From positions 142,790-206,789 of the forward strand of contig CAVQKQ010000026.1 in the NCBI GenBank assembly GCA_963713085.1: a stretch of DNA of 64,000 bases, in the 5' to 3' direction. The notes under the pieces are model-generated. The model was given only the letters and a program-made list of their open reading frames with translations, did no database searches and was not told the DNA's origin. Position numbers and translations under genes: made by a program. Below are positions 43,119 to 52,790 of this stretch, piece by piece (position 1 is the stretch's first letter; each line of letters opens with the position of its first letter). The DNA is from PFJX01 sp963713085. GTDB taxonomy: Bacteria; Pseudomonadota; Gammaproteobacteria; Burkholderiales; Thiobacillaceae.

Positions 43119-43976
43119 ATGTCGGACTATTCTGTCATGAATCCGTCCCATTCCGAGGATGCTGAACTCCGCCAGGCCTTTGCCTTGTTCAGCGAGACCT
43201 CCGAGAAACTGGCTGGCACCTACCTGGAGCTGCAGGCACAAGTGGCGCGTCTGACCAGCGAACTCGCGGATGCCAATGGCGAGCTTGCACGGCGCGAGCG
43301 TCTTTCCGCCTTGGGGGAAATGGCGGCCCAGGTCGCCCACCAGTTGCGGACGCCCCTGGCCACCGCGGTGCTATATGCGGGTCACCTGTCGCGTCCCCAG
43401 ATCAGCGATGCCGATCGTATCCGGTTCGCGGAAAAGACCCTTTCGCGCTTGCGTTACCTGGAGCGCCTGATCCAGGACATGCTGCTGTTCGTGAAGGGGG
43501 CGAGAATCTCATCGGAAGCATTCCCCATCGGCCCCTTGTTGGACGAGTTGTCTCAGATACTGGATCCGCAGGCTACCGCAAAAGGTGTGGCCTTCACACT
43601 GGCGTGCGGGGAACCGGATGGGGCGCTGAAGGGGGATCGCCAGGCGATTGCGGGCGCCTTGATCAACTTGCTGGAAAACGCGCTTCAAGCCTGTACGGCC
43701 GGTGGAAAAGTCAGCTTGACCCTGGGGGGGCAGGGTAGCCCGTTTGCTTCATTCCGGGTTGTGGATACCGGTGGAGGCATTCCCAAGGCGGCCCAGGCAC
43801 GCCTGTTCGAGCCCTTCTTCACGACCCGAGGGGAGGGGAGCGGCCTCGGCCTGGCCATCGTGAGACAAGTGGCGGAAGCCCATTCTGGCTGGGTGGAATG
43901 GGAAGAGCGAAAAGGGGGCGGGAGCTGCTTCACGTTGTTCCTTCCCTACGCGGGTGGAGATGCCAACCATGCCTGA
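43119..43976 (+). CDS. flrB: Flagellar sensor histidine kinase (FlrB/FleS-like)
   Basis: A 285-residue soluble kinase without transmembrane helices. An N-terminal coiled coil leads to the H-box VAHQLRTPLATAVLYAG (His near residue 73), the N-box INLLENALQA, and the ATP-binding DTGGGIP and GEGSGLGLAIV. The next gene is a sigma-54 activator, so it is the FlrB/FleS kinase of the flagellar cascade. No ribosome site is strong; ATG 43137 is an alternative. The stop overlaps the start of the regulator. Confidence 0.9.
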   Translation: MSDYSVMNPSHSEDAELRQAFALFSETSEKLAGTYLELQAQVARLTSELADANGELARRERLSALGEMAAQVAHQLRTPLATAVLYAGHLSRPQISDADRIRFAEKTLSRLRYLERLIQDMLLFVKGARISSEAFPIGPLLDELSQILDPQATAKGVAFTLACGEPDGALKGDRQAIAGALINLLENALQACTAGGKVSLTLGGQGSPFASFRVVDTGGGIPKAAQARLFEPFFTTRGEGSGLGLAIVRQVAEAHSGWVEWEERKGGGSCFTLFLPYAGGDANHA

Positions 43977-45312
43977 TGCCCTGCCCATACTGGTCGTGGA
44001 GGACGATACCGCGTTGCGCGAGGCATTGAGCGATACCCTCGATATGGCGGGTTATTCGGTCATGGCGGCGGCGGACGCCGAGGAGGCCATCGCCTGGATG
44101 GAAAAGGGATTGCCCGGACTGGTGCTGAGCGATGTCCAGATGCCGGGCATGGATGGGCACGCCTTGTTGCAATTGCTGCGGCAGCGGCGTCCGGACCTTC
44201 CCGTCGTGCTCATGACCGCCTATGGGCAAATCGAACGGGCGGTACAGGCCATGCGGGATGGGGCGGTCGATTACCTGCCCAAGCCGTTCGAGCCGGACCG
44301 TCTGTTGGCCACGGTTGCCAGATATTACCGTCAGGCCGGGGAGGCACACGAGGAAGGCCTGATCTCGGCCGATCCGGCCAGTCTGGCCTTGCTGGATCTG
44401 ACCCGCAGAGTCGCGATAACCGACGCGGCGGTCTTGATTACCGGCGAGTCCGGCGTCGGCAAGGAGGTTTATGCGCGCTACATCCACCGACAGTCGTCCC
44501 GCAACGAGGGGCCGTTCGTCGCGGTCAACTGTGCCGCGATTCCAGACAGTCTCCTCGAATCGGTGCTGTTCGGCCATGAAAAAGGGGCGTTTACCGGCGC
44601 CGGAACGACCCAGGCCGGTAAGTTCGAACAGGCCAGCGGCGGCATCATCCTGTTGGACGAGATTTCCGAATTGCCCCTCAATCTCCAGGCCAAATTGCTC
44701 CGGGTACTCCAGGAGCGGGAAGTGGAGCGTGTCGGGGGACGGACGGCGATTCTCCCTGGATGTGCGCGTGATTGCCGCGACCAACAGGGATTTGGCGGCC
44801 TGGGTTCGGGAAGGACATTTTCGTGAGGACCTGTATTACCGTCTCAACGTCTTCCCCTTGGAAATCCCACCGCTGCGGAGCCGGCGCAAGGGACATCGAT
44901 CCCCTGGCCAGATATTTTCTCAGAATGCTTCGAGGACGTGGTCGGCAGGCGCGGTTTTTCCTTGTCTGACGCGGCATTGGCCGAATTGACGGGGTATGAC
45001 TGGCCCGGTAACATTCGTGAGCTATGTAATGTAATGCAGCGCGCCATGATTCTTGCCCCTGGTACCGAGATCCAGCCGGAACATCTAATGCTTCCCAAGA
45101 TGAGCAGCGGGGTGCCAGGCGTGAAGTCGTCTCACAAGGCCGAGTTGGGGCTCAAGGACATGGAGAGGGAAACAATATTGGACACCCTCAGACGCATGGA
45201 TGGGTCGCGCCGGAAAACGGCGGATGTCTTGAATATGAGCGAACGCACTTTGCGTCACAAGATCAAGCAATACCGCGAAGCGGGCTTTCTTGATGGAGAT
45301 GACCTCCTATAA
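43969..45312 (+). pseudogene. flrC: Sigma-54 flagellar response regulator (FlrC/FleR-like), frame disrupted three times
   Basis: The start at 43969 follows GGAG. The receiver domain (VVEDDTALRE, LSDVQMPGMDGHALL) and the first part of the AAA+ domain (ITGESGVGKEV, GHEKGAFTGAG) are intact in one frame. Near 44752 one extra base shifts to the frame for SLDVRVIAATNRDLAAWVRE; near 44888 another leads to RDIDPLARYFL; near 44922 a third leads back to the original frame for VGRRGFSLSDAALAELTG, YDWPGNIRELCN and a Fis-type helix-turn-helix at the C-terminus. Read literally, translation stops at 44826, inside the AAA+ domain. Sequence error is a serious alternative. Confidence 0.85.
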
Positions 45313-45333
45313 TCAGTGTCAGGAGGCAGGGCG

Positions 45334-45645
45334 ATGAGCAATATCGATCAAATGGTTAACCAGCTTCGTGCCGTTGCGGCGCAGGCGTCGTCTGCGCCTG
45401 CGACCCATAACGATGTTCCGGCCCAGGACTTTTCCGCCTTGCTCAAGTCCGCCGTGGACGAGGTCAACAGCGCCCAGATGGATGCCAAGCAATTGACCCG
45501 CCAATTCGAGGCAGGTAATCCCGATGTCAATCTCCAGGATGTGGTCCTCTCCCTGCAGAAGGCCAGCCTGTCTTTCCAGACCATGGTGCAGGTTCGTAAC
45601 AAACTGGTTTCCGCGTATCAGGAAATCATGAACATGCAGGTCTGA
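45334..45645 (+). CDS. fliE: Flagellar hook-basal body protein FliE
   Basis: A 103-residue basal-body rod adaptor joining the MS ring to the rod. The start at 45334 follows AGGAGGCAGGG. The C-terminal half (VNLQDVVLSLQKASLSFQTM, VQVRNKLVSAYQEIMNMQV) is the conserved FliE signature. It starts the fliEFGHI operon 21 bases after the flrC stop. Confidence 0.95.
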   Translation: MSNIDQMVNQLRAVAAQASSAPATHNDVPAQDFSALLKSAVDEVNSAQMDAKQLTRQFEAGNPDVNLQDVVLSLQKASLSFQTMVQVRNKLVSAYQEIMNMQV

Positions 45646-45662
45646 CGGGTTACGGTTGACGG

Positions 45663-47309
45663 ATGGCCTTACAGCCTCAGCAGCTTCTTACCAACGTCAC
45701 CTATCGCTTCAACCAGCTTCCCGCCACTCGCAAGATAGGCCTGCTGGTTACCCTGGCGGCCAGCATCGCTTTGGTGGTCGGATTGGTTATGTGGTCCAGC
45801 GTGCCGGACTACCGCGTGTTGTTCTCCAATTTGGCCGAGAAGGACGCCGGTGCGGTGACCGCTACGCTGCAGCAGATGAACATTCCCTACAAGGCCGGCC
45901 CTGCGGGCACCCTGCTGGTACCTTCCGACCAAGTCTACGATCTGCGCTTTAAATTGGCTGCCCAAGGGCTGCCCAGGGGCGGGGCGGTGGGATTCGAGAT
46001 CATGGATTCCCCCAAGTTGGGCATGACCCAGTTTCAGGAACAACTGGCGTTCCAGCGAGGGCTGGAGGGGGAGTTGGCTCGCACCATTCAATCATTGTCG
46101 CCGGTAGAAAGCGCTCGGGTGCATTTGGCCATACCCAAGCCCTCGGTGTTCATCCGTGACAAGCAATCGCCCTCGGCGTCCGTGCTCGTGAAGCTCTATC
46201 CGGGGCGTGTCCTGGATCCGGGGCAGGTGCAGGCCGTCGTCCACCTGGTATCCAGCAGTGTCCCGGAACTCTCGTCCGACAGCGTGACGGTCGTGGATCA
46301 GGCCGGTAACCTGTTTAGCGCAAAGTCGGACAGCTCGGCCATGAAAGGACTGAACTCCAGCCAACTTGATTATGTTCGGCAGATCGAGACTTATCATGCG
46401 CAGCGCATCGAGGCGATCGTCGCCCCTATCGTTGGTGCCGGCAATGTCAAGGCCGAGGTCAGGGCAGACCTGGATTTTACCGAATCCGAGGCCACCAGCG
46501 AGACCTATAAACCCAATCCAACGCCGGATGCCCAAGCCATCCGCAGTCAGCAGTCGGTTGAAGACGTCAATGCAGCATCGGGTTCCGCCATGGGCGTGCC
46601 GGGCGCATTGACCAACCAGCCCCCCGGGCCCGCCGCGGCACCGTTCAATGCGCCGGCCGGCGCCAATGCCGGCTTGAACTTCGGGAGTGGGCAAGGGCAG
46701 GGAGGCAATTCGAGCCGCAGGGAAAGCACGGTCAATTTCGAGTTGGACAAGACCATTCGCCACGTGAAGGAATCCCTGGGGCGGGTCAAGCGGCTGTCCG
46801 TGGCGGTTGTCGTGAACTATCGACCGGCGGCTGCGGATCAGAATGGTCAGGTGGGCAAACCCACTCCCCTGTCTTCCCAGGAACTCGCCCAGATCAACAA
46901 TCTGGTCAAGGAGGCGGTAGGCTTCAATCAGGAGCGTGGGGATACCGTCAACGTGGTCAACGCGGCGTTCACCGAGAGCAAGACGGAGGTTGATATTCCG
47001 GCATGGAAAGATCCGGAGAACGTTTCCATGGCCAAATCCATGCTGAAGAATCTGGTCATCTTCGGCCTGGCCTTCTATCTGGTGTTCGGTGTTTTACGCC
47101 CTCTTCTTCGTGATCTGGTCAAGCCGCCGGAGGGTGGTTTCAGCCACGGGGTGGGACGTGGCCAGGGCGCCGAGGTCACCCTCGGAGAGGGCGCCGGTTT
47201 GATACCGGGCGATCGTTATGCCGATGTGCTCACCAAGGTAAAGGATTTCTCCAAAGCCAATCCCAAGGTCACTGCTGATGTCATCAAGGAATGGATGGCG
47301 AAGGAATGA
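45663..47309 (+). CDS. fliF: Flagellar MS-ring protein FliF
   Basis: A 548-residue MS-ring subunit with transmembrane helices near residues 25-45 and 455-475. Conserved segments: RVLFSNLAEKDAGAVTATL, GFEIMDSPKLGMTQFQEQL, LEGELARTIQSLSPVESARVHLA, and the C-terminal FliG-binding tail ending near ADVIKEWMAKE. A low-complexity Gly/Pro/Asn insert (residues 305-350) is in the usual variable region. The stop overlaps fliG (ATGA). Confidence 0.97.
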   Translation: MALQPQQLLTNVTYRFNQLPATRKIGLLVTLAASIALVVGLVMWSSVPDYRVLFSNLAEKDAGAVTATLQQMNIPYKAGPAGTLLVPSDQVYDLRFKLAAQGLPRGGAVGFEIMDSPKLGMTQFQEQLAFQRGLEGELARTIQSLSPVESARVHLAIPKPSVFIRDKQSPSASVLVKLYPGRVLDPGQVQAVVHLVSSSVPELSSDSVTVVDQAGNLFSAKSDSSAMKGLNSSQLDYVRQIETYHAQRIEAIVAPIVGAGNVKAEVRADLDFTESEATSETYKPNPTPDAQAIRSQQSVEDVNAASGSAMGVPGALTNQPPGPAAAPFNAPAGANAGLNFGSGQGQGGNSSRRESTVNFELDKTIRHVKESLGRVKRLSVAVVVNYRPAAADQNGQVGKPTPLSSQELAQINNLVKEAVGFNQERGDTVNVVNAAFTESKTEVDIPAWKDPENVSMAKSMLKNLVIFGLAFYLVFGVLRPLLRDLVKPPEGGFSHGVGRGQGAEVTLGEGAGLIPGDRYADVLTKVKDFSKANPKVTADVIKEWMAKE

Positions 47310-48304
47310 GCGAAGATGGGGTTAGCAAGTCCGCCATCCTGATGTTGACATTGGGCCATGAGGAGGCCGCCGAGGTATTCAAATATCTCGGGCCGAAGGA
47401 AGTACAGAAGCTGGGCACGGCCATGACCCATGTTGGGAATGTCAGTCGCGAGCGCATCGAGTCGGTCATGCATGAGTTTTTCGTCGAGACGGAAGGGCGA
47501 ATCAGCCTAGCGGATTCAGACGAATACATTCGTTCCGTGCTCAAGAAGGCGCTGGGGGACGACAAGGCCGCCCATCTCATCGACCGCATCCTACAAGGCA
47601 ATGAGAGCGCGGGCATCGAGAGCCTGAAATGGATGGATTCGGCCAGCGTCGCGGAGATGATCCGCAATGAGCATCCTCAGATCATCGCCACCATCATGGT
47701 GCATCTGGATCGGGACCATGCCAGCGAAATTCTCAATCTGTTGCCGGAACGGCTGCGCAACGACGTGATGGTGCGCATCGCCACCCTCGAGGGCGTCCAG
47801 CCCATGGCCATGCGCGAACTCAACGAGGTTCTGACCCAACTCCTGTCGGGGGGGGATGTCACTAAGAAGAGCTCATTGGGGGGCGCCAAGGCCGCCGCTG
47901 ACATCTTAAATTACATGGGAGGGGCGGTGGAGGCGTCAGTGCTCGCGAGCTTGCGGGAACACGATGCGGACCTGGCCCAGAAGATCCAGGATCAGATGTT
48001 CACCTTCGACAACATCCTGGATCTGGACGACCGCTCCGTTCAGATGCTGCTGCGCGAGGTGCAGTCCGAGACCCTCATCATCGCCCTGAAAGGCACGACT
48101 CAAGAGCTCAAGGACAAGATCTTCAAGAACATGTCGACCCGTGCCGCGGAGGCTCTCAAGGAAGATCTGGAAGCCAAGGGGCCGGTACGGCTTTCCGAAG
48201 TCGAGGCCGAGCAGAAGGAGATTCTCAAGATCGTCCGCAAGCTGGTGGACGAAGGCCAGATCGTGCTGGGCGGCAAGGGCGGCGAGGAGGGTCTGGTGGA
48301 ATGA
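47306..48304 (+). CDS. fliG: Flagellar motor switch protein FliG
   Basis: A 332-residue C-ring rotor protein; it transmits torque from MotA and couples CheY-P signals. I start at ATG 47306, overlapping fliF by four bases; the longer frame from 47291 is inside fliF. The middle domain carries EHPQIIATIMVHLDRDHASE near residues 125-145, and the C-terminal torque helix has DDRSVQMLLREVQSETLIIALKG and MSTRAAEALKEDLEAKGPVR with the charged residues intact. Confidence 0.97.
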   Translation: MSEDGVSKSAILMLTLGHEEAAEVFKYLGPKEVQKLGTAMTHVGNVSRERIESVMHEFFVETEGRISLADSDEYIRSVLKKALGDDKAAHLIDRILQGNESAGIESLKWMDSASVAEMIRNEHPQIIATIMVHLDRDHASEILNLLPERLRNDVMVRIATLEGVQPMAMRELNEVLTQLLSGGDVTKKSSLGGAKAAADILNYMGGAVEASVLASLREHDADLAQKIQDQMFTFDNILDLDDRSVQMLLREVQSETLIIALKGTTQELKDKIFKNMSTRAAEALKEDLEAKGPVRLSEVEAEQKEILKIVRKLVDEGQIVLGGKGGEEGLVE

Positions 48305-48360
48305 ACACACCTATCCATCGGCTGGATAGATCACTCGTTCCAATCGGGTAGCCGGCAGTC

Positions 48361-49044
48361 GTGTCCAAGGTCATTCCCAAGGAACAACTCACCGCTTATC
48401 AGCGCTGGGAGCTTGCCGCTTTTGAGAACGATGGGGATGACGATCGTTTGTCCCCCGCCGATTTCAGCGCTGCCTCCGGGACCCGAGCCGAGGCCACGGA
48501 GGTGATGTTGCCCACGGCGGAGGAACTTGAACGGTTCCATCAGGATGCCTGGCAAGAGGGATACAACCTGGGACTGGAGGAGGGGCGCAAGGACGGTTTC
48601 AATACCGGCAGGGCTGAAGGAGAACAGTATGTCCAGCGCCTGAGAGAGTTGGCCGAGGCGCTGGATGCGGAATCGTTGCGCCAGGATGAGCAGGTTGCCC
48701 AGGAGATTCTGGCGTTGTCCCTGGCCGTGGCCCAGCAGGTGGTCCGCGTGGCCTTGCGTCTGAAGCCCGAACTGGTCTTGGTCGCGATCCGTGAAGCCCT
48801 CGTTTCACTGCCCTCCCTGGACGGCCATCACCGCATCCTGGTACATCCCGATCATGGCGCCCTCGTGAAGGAGTGGCTCGCCAGCGAGCACAGTCATTTG
48901 AACTGGAAGGTCGTGGAGGATCGGCACATGGAACCCGGGGATTTCCGCTTTGAAAGTGCCCAAAGCGAAGTCGAGGGCAGTTTGAGAACGCGCTGGCAGG
49001 AAATCGTGGAGTGTCTTGGGGCCGATGCCCGATGGCTGGAGTGA
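48361..49044 (+). CDS. fliH: Flagellar assembly protein FliH
   Basis: A 227-residue negative regulator of the FliI ATPase in the type III export apparatus. It starts with GTG. The N-terminal part has the Glx-rich region and the GxxxG-like repeat WQEGYNLGLEEGRKDGFNTGRAEGEQ near residues 60-87; the C-terminus matches FliH (AQEILALSLAVAQQVVRVAL). A small hairpin (CTATCC/GGATAG at 48311-48329) lies in the 56-base gap after fliG. The end overlaps fliI by 13 bases. Confidence 0.9.
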   Translation: MSKVIPKEQLTAYQRWELAAFENDGDDDRLSPADFSAASGTRAEATEVMLPTAEELERFHQDAWQEGYNLGLEEGRKDGFNTGRAEGEQYVQRLRELAEALDAESLRQDEQVAQEILALSLAVAQQVVRVALRLKPELVLVAIREALVSLPSLDGHHRILVHPDHGALVKEWLASEHSHLNWKVVEDRHMEPGDFRFESAQSEVEGSLRTRWQEIVECLGADARWLE

Positions 49045-50438
49045 ATCGCGTCGCCACCCTGATCGGTTACCTGCAGGATTGCCAGGAGGCCGTAACCCAA
49101 ATTACCCCTTGGCGCACGACCGGCAGGCTGACCCGTGTCGCCGGTTTGGTAATGGAGGCGTCCGGCCTGAAACTGGCGACCGGAGCATCCTGCAAGGTAT
49201 CCATGCCGGGTGGCCAGCAAGTGGACGCCGAGGTGGTTGGATTCGCCGGCGAACGGTTATACCTGATGCCATCGACCGACATCTATGGGCTGGCGCCGGG
49301 CGCCATGGTGGAGATTTCGGCGCACTGCACCTTTGATCCACCCCGTCTCAATCGTCCCTTCTTTCCGCGCCGTCGTATCGAGGATCGCATTCGCCAGGTC
49401 GCGGTAGGCCCGGAACTGCTGGGCCGCGTGATCGATGGCGCGGGTCGCCCTCTGGACCGCTTGGGTAGTCTGGATGCCGCCAGGCGCGCACCCCTGTATG
49501 CCAGGCCTACCAACCCGATGGAACGTGACCCCATCAAGGATGTGCTCGACGTGGGGGTACGTGCCATCAATGCGCTCCTGACTGTGGGACGTGGCCAGCG
49601 TATGGGGCTGTTCGCCGGTAGCGGCGTAGGCAAGTCGGTCCTGCTGGGGATGATGGCGCGCTATACCGAGGCGGACGTGGTGGTGGTGGGGCTGATCGGG
49701 GAACGGGGCCGGGAAGTCAAGGACTTCATCGAGAACATCCTCGGTACCGAAGGACTCAAACGTGCCGTGGTGGTGGCGGCCCCGGCCGATACCCCGCCTT
49801 TGTTGCGCCTCCATGGTGCCGCCTACGCAACCGCAGTCGCGGAGTACTTCCGTGACCAGGGCAAGCACGTATTGCTGATCATGGACTCCCTGACGCGCTA
49901 CGCCCAAGCACAGCGCGAGATTGCGTTGGCGGTCGGCGAACCGCCCGCCACCAAGGGCTATCCTCCCTCCGTGTTCGCCAAACTGCCCCAGTTGGTGGAG
50001 CGGGCGGGAAACGGCTGCCAGGGAAGCGGTTCCATCACCGCCTTCTACACGGTTCTCATGGAGGGGGATGATCAGCAGGATCCGGTGGCGGATGCGGCGC
50101 GCGCCATCCTGGATGGCCACGTGGTGCTGTCGAGGCAGCTTGCCGACCAGGGGCACTATCCCGCCATCGACATCGAGGGTTCCATCTCCAGGGCGATCAC
50201 CGAGCTGCTACCGAAGGACGAATTGGAACAGGTGCGGCACTTCAGGGGGCTGTATGCCCGCTATCAGCGAAGCCGAGACCTGATCACCATCGGGGCCTAT
50301 ACCAAGGGTAACGATCCGGACCTGGACGAGGCCATCGCCCTGTATCCCAGGATGGAGCAATTCCTCATGCAGGATTTCCACGACAAGCAGACCTATGCGC
50401 CTTGTCGGCAACAGTTGCAGGGCCTATTCATGACCTAG
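49032..50438 (+). CDS. fliI: Flagellum-specific export ATPase FliI
   Basis: A 468-residue hexameric ATPase that powers flagellar export. I start at ATG 49032, inside the end of fliH. The Walker A motif GLFAGSGVGKSVLLG is near residues 191-205, Walker B HVLLIMDSLTRYAQAQREIALAVGEPP near 277-303, and GSGSITAFYTVLMEGDD near 330. The C-terminus is complete. The flagellar operon stops here: fliJ, usually next, is absent and a cbb3 gene cluster on the opposite strand follows. Confidence 0.97.
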   Translation: MAGVNRVATLIGYLQDCQEAVTQITPWRTTGRLTRVAGLVMEASGLKLATGASCKVSMPGGQQVDAEVVGFAGERLYLMPSTDIYGLAPGAMVEISAHCTFDPPRLNRPFFPRRRIEDRIRQVAVGPELLGRVIDGAGRPLDRLGSLDAARRAPLYARPTNPMERDPIKDVLDVGVRAINALLTVGRGQRMGLFAGSGVGKSVLLGMMARYTEADVVVVGLIGERGREVKDFIENILGTEGLKRAVVVAAPADTPPLLRLHGAAYATAVAEYFRDQGKHVLLIMDSLTRYAQAQREIALAVGEPPATKGYPPSVFAKLPQLVERAGNGCQGSGSITAFYTVLMEGDDQQDPVADAARAILDGHVVLSRQLADQGHYPAIDIEGSISRAITELLPKDELEQVRHFRGLYARYQRSRDLITIGAYTKGNDPDLDEAIALYPRMEQFLMQDFHDKQTYAPCRQQLQGLFMT

Positions 50439-50516
50439 GCCGTGAAGGCCATGGCATTGAGACGACAGGCCGGTTCCTTTCCGGCCCGCATGATTGCTTA
50501 GGCAGTGGCGCGTGGT

Positions 50517-50648
50517 TTAGTCCTCGTGGGACTTCTTCGATAACCTTGCCCAAATAAACAAGCCCATGGCGATGATGAAGCCGATGGTGAAAAGGCTGAG
50601 GAGACCGATGTCGGTGCTGAAGAGTTCTTGCATCACTGGGCTATTCAT
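50517..50648 (-). CDS. DUF3149-type small membrane protein
   Basis: A 43-residue protein, MNSPVMQELFSTDIGLLSLF onward, ending LFIWARLSKKSHED, with one transmembrane helix and a charged tail. AAAGGAGCACGCAA precedes the ATG. DUF3149 proteins sit beside cbb3 oxidase genes in many Betaproteobacteria. It is 26 bases after ccoH on the same strand and probably the last gene of that unit. Function unknown. Confidence 0.75.
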   Translation of the reverse strand: MNSPVMQELFSTDIGLLSLFTIGFIIAMGLFIWARLSKKSHED

Positions 50649-50674
50649 TTGCGTGCTCCTTTGGGTGGTCCCCG

Positions 50675-51202
50675 TCAGGGGTGTGTTGATGGATTAGTTG
50701 TTGTGGCTGCCAAGGTGGTGCTACCGGAAAAAGGTGCCTGCCACTGGCCGGTGATGCGCCAAGCCCGATCAGGCGGCTCCAAGACCAGTTGACGCTTGCC
50801 AGTACCCGTATCTGGATCAGGGGCAATATAACGCCCCTGATTCGTGTGTACCAAGCTGATCTGGCGATCTTTATCCGCCTGGGTGGGATGGACGATGGTC
50901 AAGGTCAGCGCGCCTGGAAGTTGTTCCAGGCGCCCCGACAGGGAGAGTCGCAGTTGCCCGTCCTTGACCGCTAGATCCGCGCCGATACCGGCGGATGCCG
51001 CTTTGTCGTCGCGCTCGGTCACCCGTTCCACGGTCATGCCTTCCTTGCGGTATTCCGTGGTGACCAAGGGGTCCTGGTTGTGCGCCGCGATGAAGTAGGT
51101 CGATATGGCCGCGATCACCGCCGTGGCCGGCAGTCCCGCGACCAGCCACACCATCGGCTCTTTCCACCAGATGCTCACGGGAGTCTTGGAATGGGGGTGC
51201 AT
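50675..51202 (-). CDS. ccoH: FixH/CcoH family cbb3 oxidase assembly protein
   Basis: A 175-residue protein with a single N-terminal helix (WLVAGLPATAVIAAISTYFI, near residues 19-38) and a periplasmic domain containing TIVHPTQADKDRQISL and WRITGQWQAP. FixH/CcoH is needed for assembly of cbb3 oxidase. It lies nine bases after ccoG on the same strand. Some motifs are loose, so the assignment rests on position and topology together. Confidence 0.85.
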   Translation of the reverse strand: MHPHSKTPVSIWWKEPMVWLVAGLPATAVIAAISTYFIAAHNQDPLVTTEYRKEGMTVERVTERDDKAASAGIGADLAVKDGQLRLSLSGRLEQLPGALTLTIVHPTQADKDRQISLVHTNQGRYIAPDPDTGTGKRQLVLEPPDRAWRITGQWQAPFSGSTTLAATTTNPSTHP

Positions 51203-51211
51203 GGTGCTTCC

Positions 51212-52636
51212 TTATCTCAAAAAGCTGGATTTTGCTTCACGGACGATCTTGCCATCGTCCCTGGCCTTGATCTTGAAAAACACCGGATAGCTCGGACGGG
51301 TCAGCCGGGCGGGGTCGGCGCGCAACACCACGGTCAGATTGGCGGTGCCCAGGGCGGGTATGTCCACACTGTTGCCGGTGGCCACGCTGAGACCGTCGAT
51401 ACCCCGAGCGGTAACGTCGTAATGGTGTGGGCGGTCATCCATATTGATGACCTGGATTTCATACAGGTTCTCGATCTGGCCATTTTCCGCTTCCCGGGAA
51501 AGGGTGCGCCGGTCCCGAATGACATCGGCGCGCATGGGAACGCGCTCCGCCAGGGTATAGAGGAATGCGCCGATGATAGCTGTGAGAACAACGGTATAAA
51601 ACAGGGTACGGGGACGGAAGACATGCTTGGGAATATCCTTGTCCGGGTACTTCCCGTCGATGGCGTTTTGCGTCGAGTAGCGGATCAGTCCCTTCGGATA
51701 CCCCATTTTGTCCATGACCTGGTCGCAGGCATCGATGCAGGCCGCGCAACCGATGCACATGTATTGCAGGCCATTGCGGATGTCGATGCCGGTGGGGCAG
51801 ACCTGCACGCAGATGCCACAATCGACGCAATCTCCCAGGCCCTTGGCCTTGTAGTCCGTGCCTTTCTTGCGCGGGCCCCTGGATTCGCCGCGGTTGTAGT
51901 CATAGGTGATGATCAGGGTGTCGGTGTCGAACATCACGCTCTGGAAGCGGGCATACGGGCACATGTACTTGCACACCTGCTCGCGCATGAAACCGGCGAA
52001 ACCCCAGGTGGCGAAGGCGTAGAAGAACACCCAGAAGGTTTCCCATGGCCCCACGTTCCAAGCCAGGAACTCCTGGCCCAGGACCTTGATGGGGGTGAAA
52101 TAGCCAACGAAGGTGAAACCGGTCCACAAGGCCAGCACGACCCAGGCGACGTTCTTGCCACCCCGGCGCAAGAGCTTGTTGGTGTTCCAGGGTGCCTCGG
52201 AGAGTTTCTTCTGCTTGATGTGGTCCCCCTCTAACCAGCGCTCGATCCAGGTGAACAGCAGCGTGTAGACCGTCTGGGGGCAGGCATAGCCGCACCACAG
52301 CCGGCCGGCGACCGCAGTGAACAGGAACAGGCTCAGGGCCGAGATGATCAGGAGGACAGCGAGCCAGATGAAGTCCTGGGGCCAGAACACCAGGTTGAAC
52401 AGATAAAACTTCCGGGCGCCGAGATCGAACAACACGGCTTGGCGGTCATTCCATGACAGCCACGGCAGCCCGTAGAAAAGCACCTGAGTAAACAGGACCA
52501 GCGCGATGCGCCAGTAATTGAAGACCCCCGATACCGCCCTGGGGTAGATCTTCTGGTGAACGGCGTAGAGGGATTGCTCCATCTCGTCGGTGCCATCCTT
52601 GAGGATGGGTATCTGATTTGGTTCGGGCTGAGCCAC
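51212..52636 (-). CDS. ccoG: Cytochrome c oxidase accessory protein CcoG (FixG/RdxA)
   Basis: A 474-residue inner-membrane protein with about five helices and ferredoxin-type clusters. CGYACPQTVYTLLFTWIERW (near residues 114-134), CKYMCPYARFQ and the paired cluster CVDCGICVQVCPTGIDIRNGLQYMCIGCAACIDACD are intact, so two [4Fe-4S] centres are expected. CcoG reduces copper (Cu2+ to Cu+) for cbb3 assembly. A C-terminal Ig-like periplasmic domain completes the normal family layout. It follows ccoP by about 150 bases. Confidence 0.95.
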   Translation of the reverse strand: MAQPEPNQIPILKDGTDEMEQSLYAVHQKIYPRAVSGVFNYWRIALVLFTQVLFYGLPWLSWNDRQAVLFDLGARKFYLFNLVFWPQDFIWLAVLLIISALSLFLFTAVAGRLWCGYACPQTVYTLLFTWIERWLEGDHIKQKKLSEAPWNTNKLLRRGGKNVAWVVLALWTGFTFVGYFTPIKVLGQEFLAWNVGPWETFWVFFYAFATWGFAGFMREQVCKYMCPYARFQSVMFDTDTLIITYDYNRGESRGPRKKGTDYKAKGLGDCVDCGICVQVCPTGIDIRNGLQYMCIGCAACIDACDQVMDKMGYPKGLIRYSTQNAIDGKYPDKDIPKHVFRPRTLFYTVVLTAIIGAFLYTLAERVPMRADVIRDRRTLSREAENGQIENLYEIQVINMDDRPHHYDVTARGIDGLSVATGNSVDIPALGTANLTVVLRADPARLTRPSYPVFFKIKARDDGKIVREAKSSFLR

Positions 52637-52790
52637 GTATTTCCTCTCTCTTCAATAAAACCACTAGTGACGAGGTTGGCTTTTCCCTCTGCTGCGCCTG
52701 CTTGGGGTCTTGTGTGTTGGAAACCGCAAGCCAACCCACTCTCGGGAATGGGCTGGGTTGCGTGGCCGACCGGATGGTCGGCCGTTCCGT

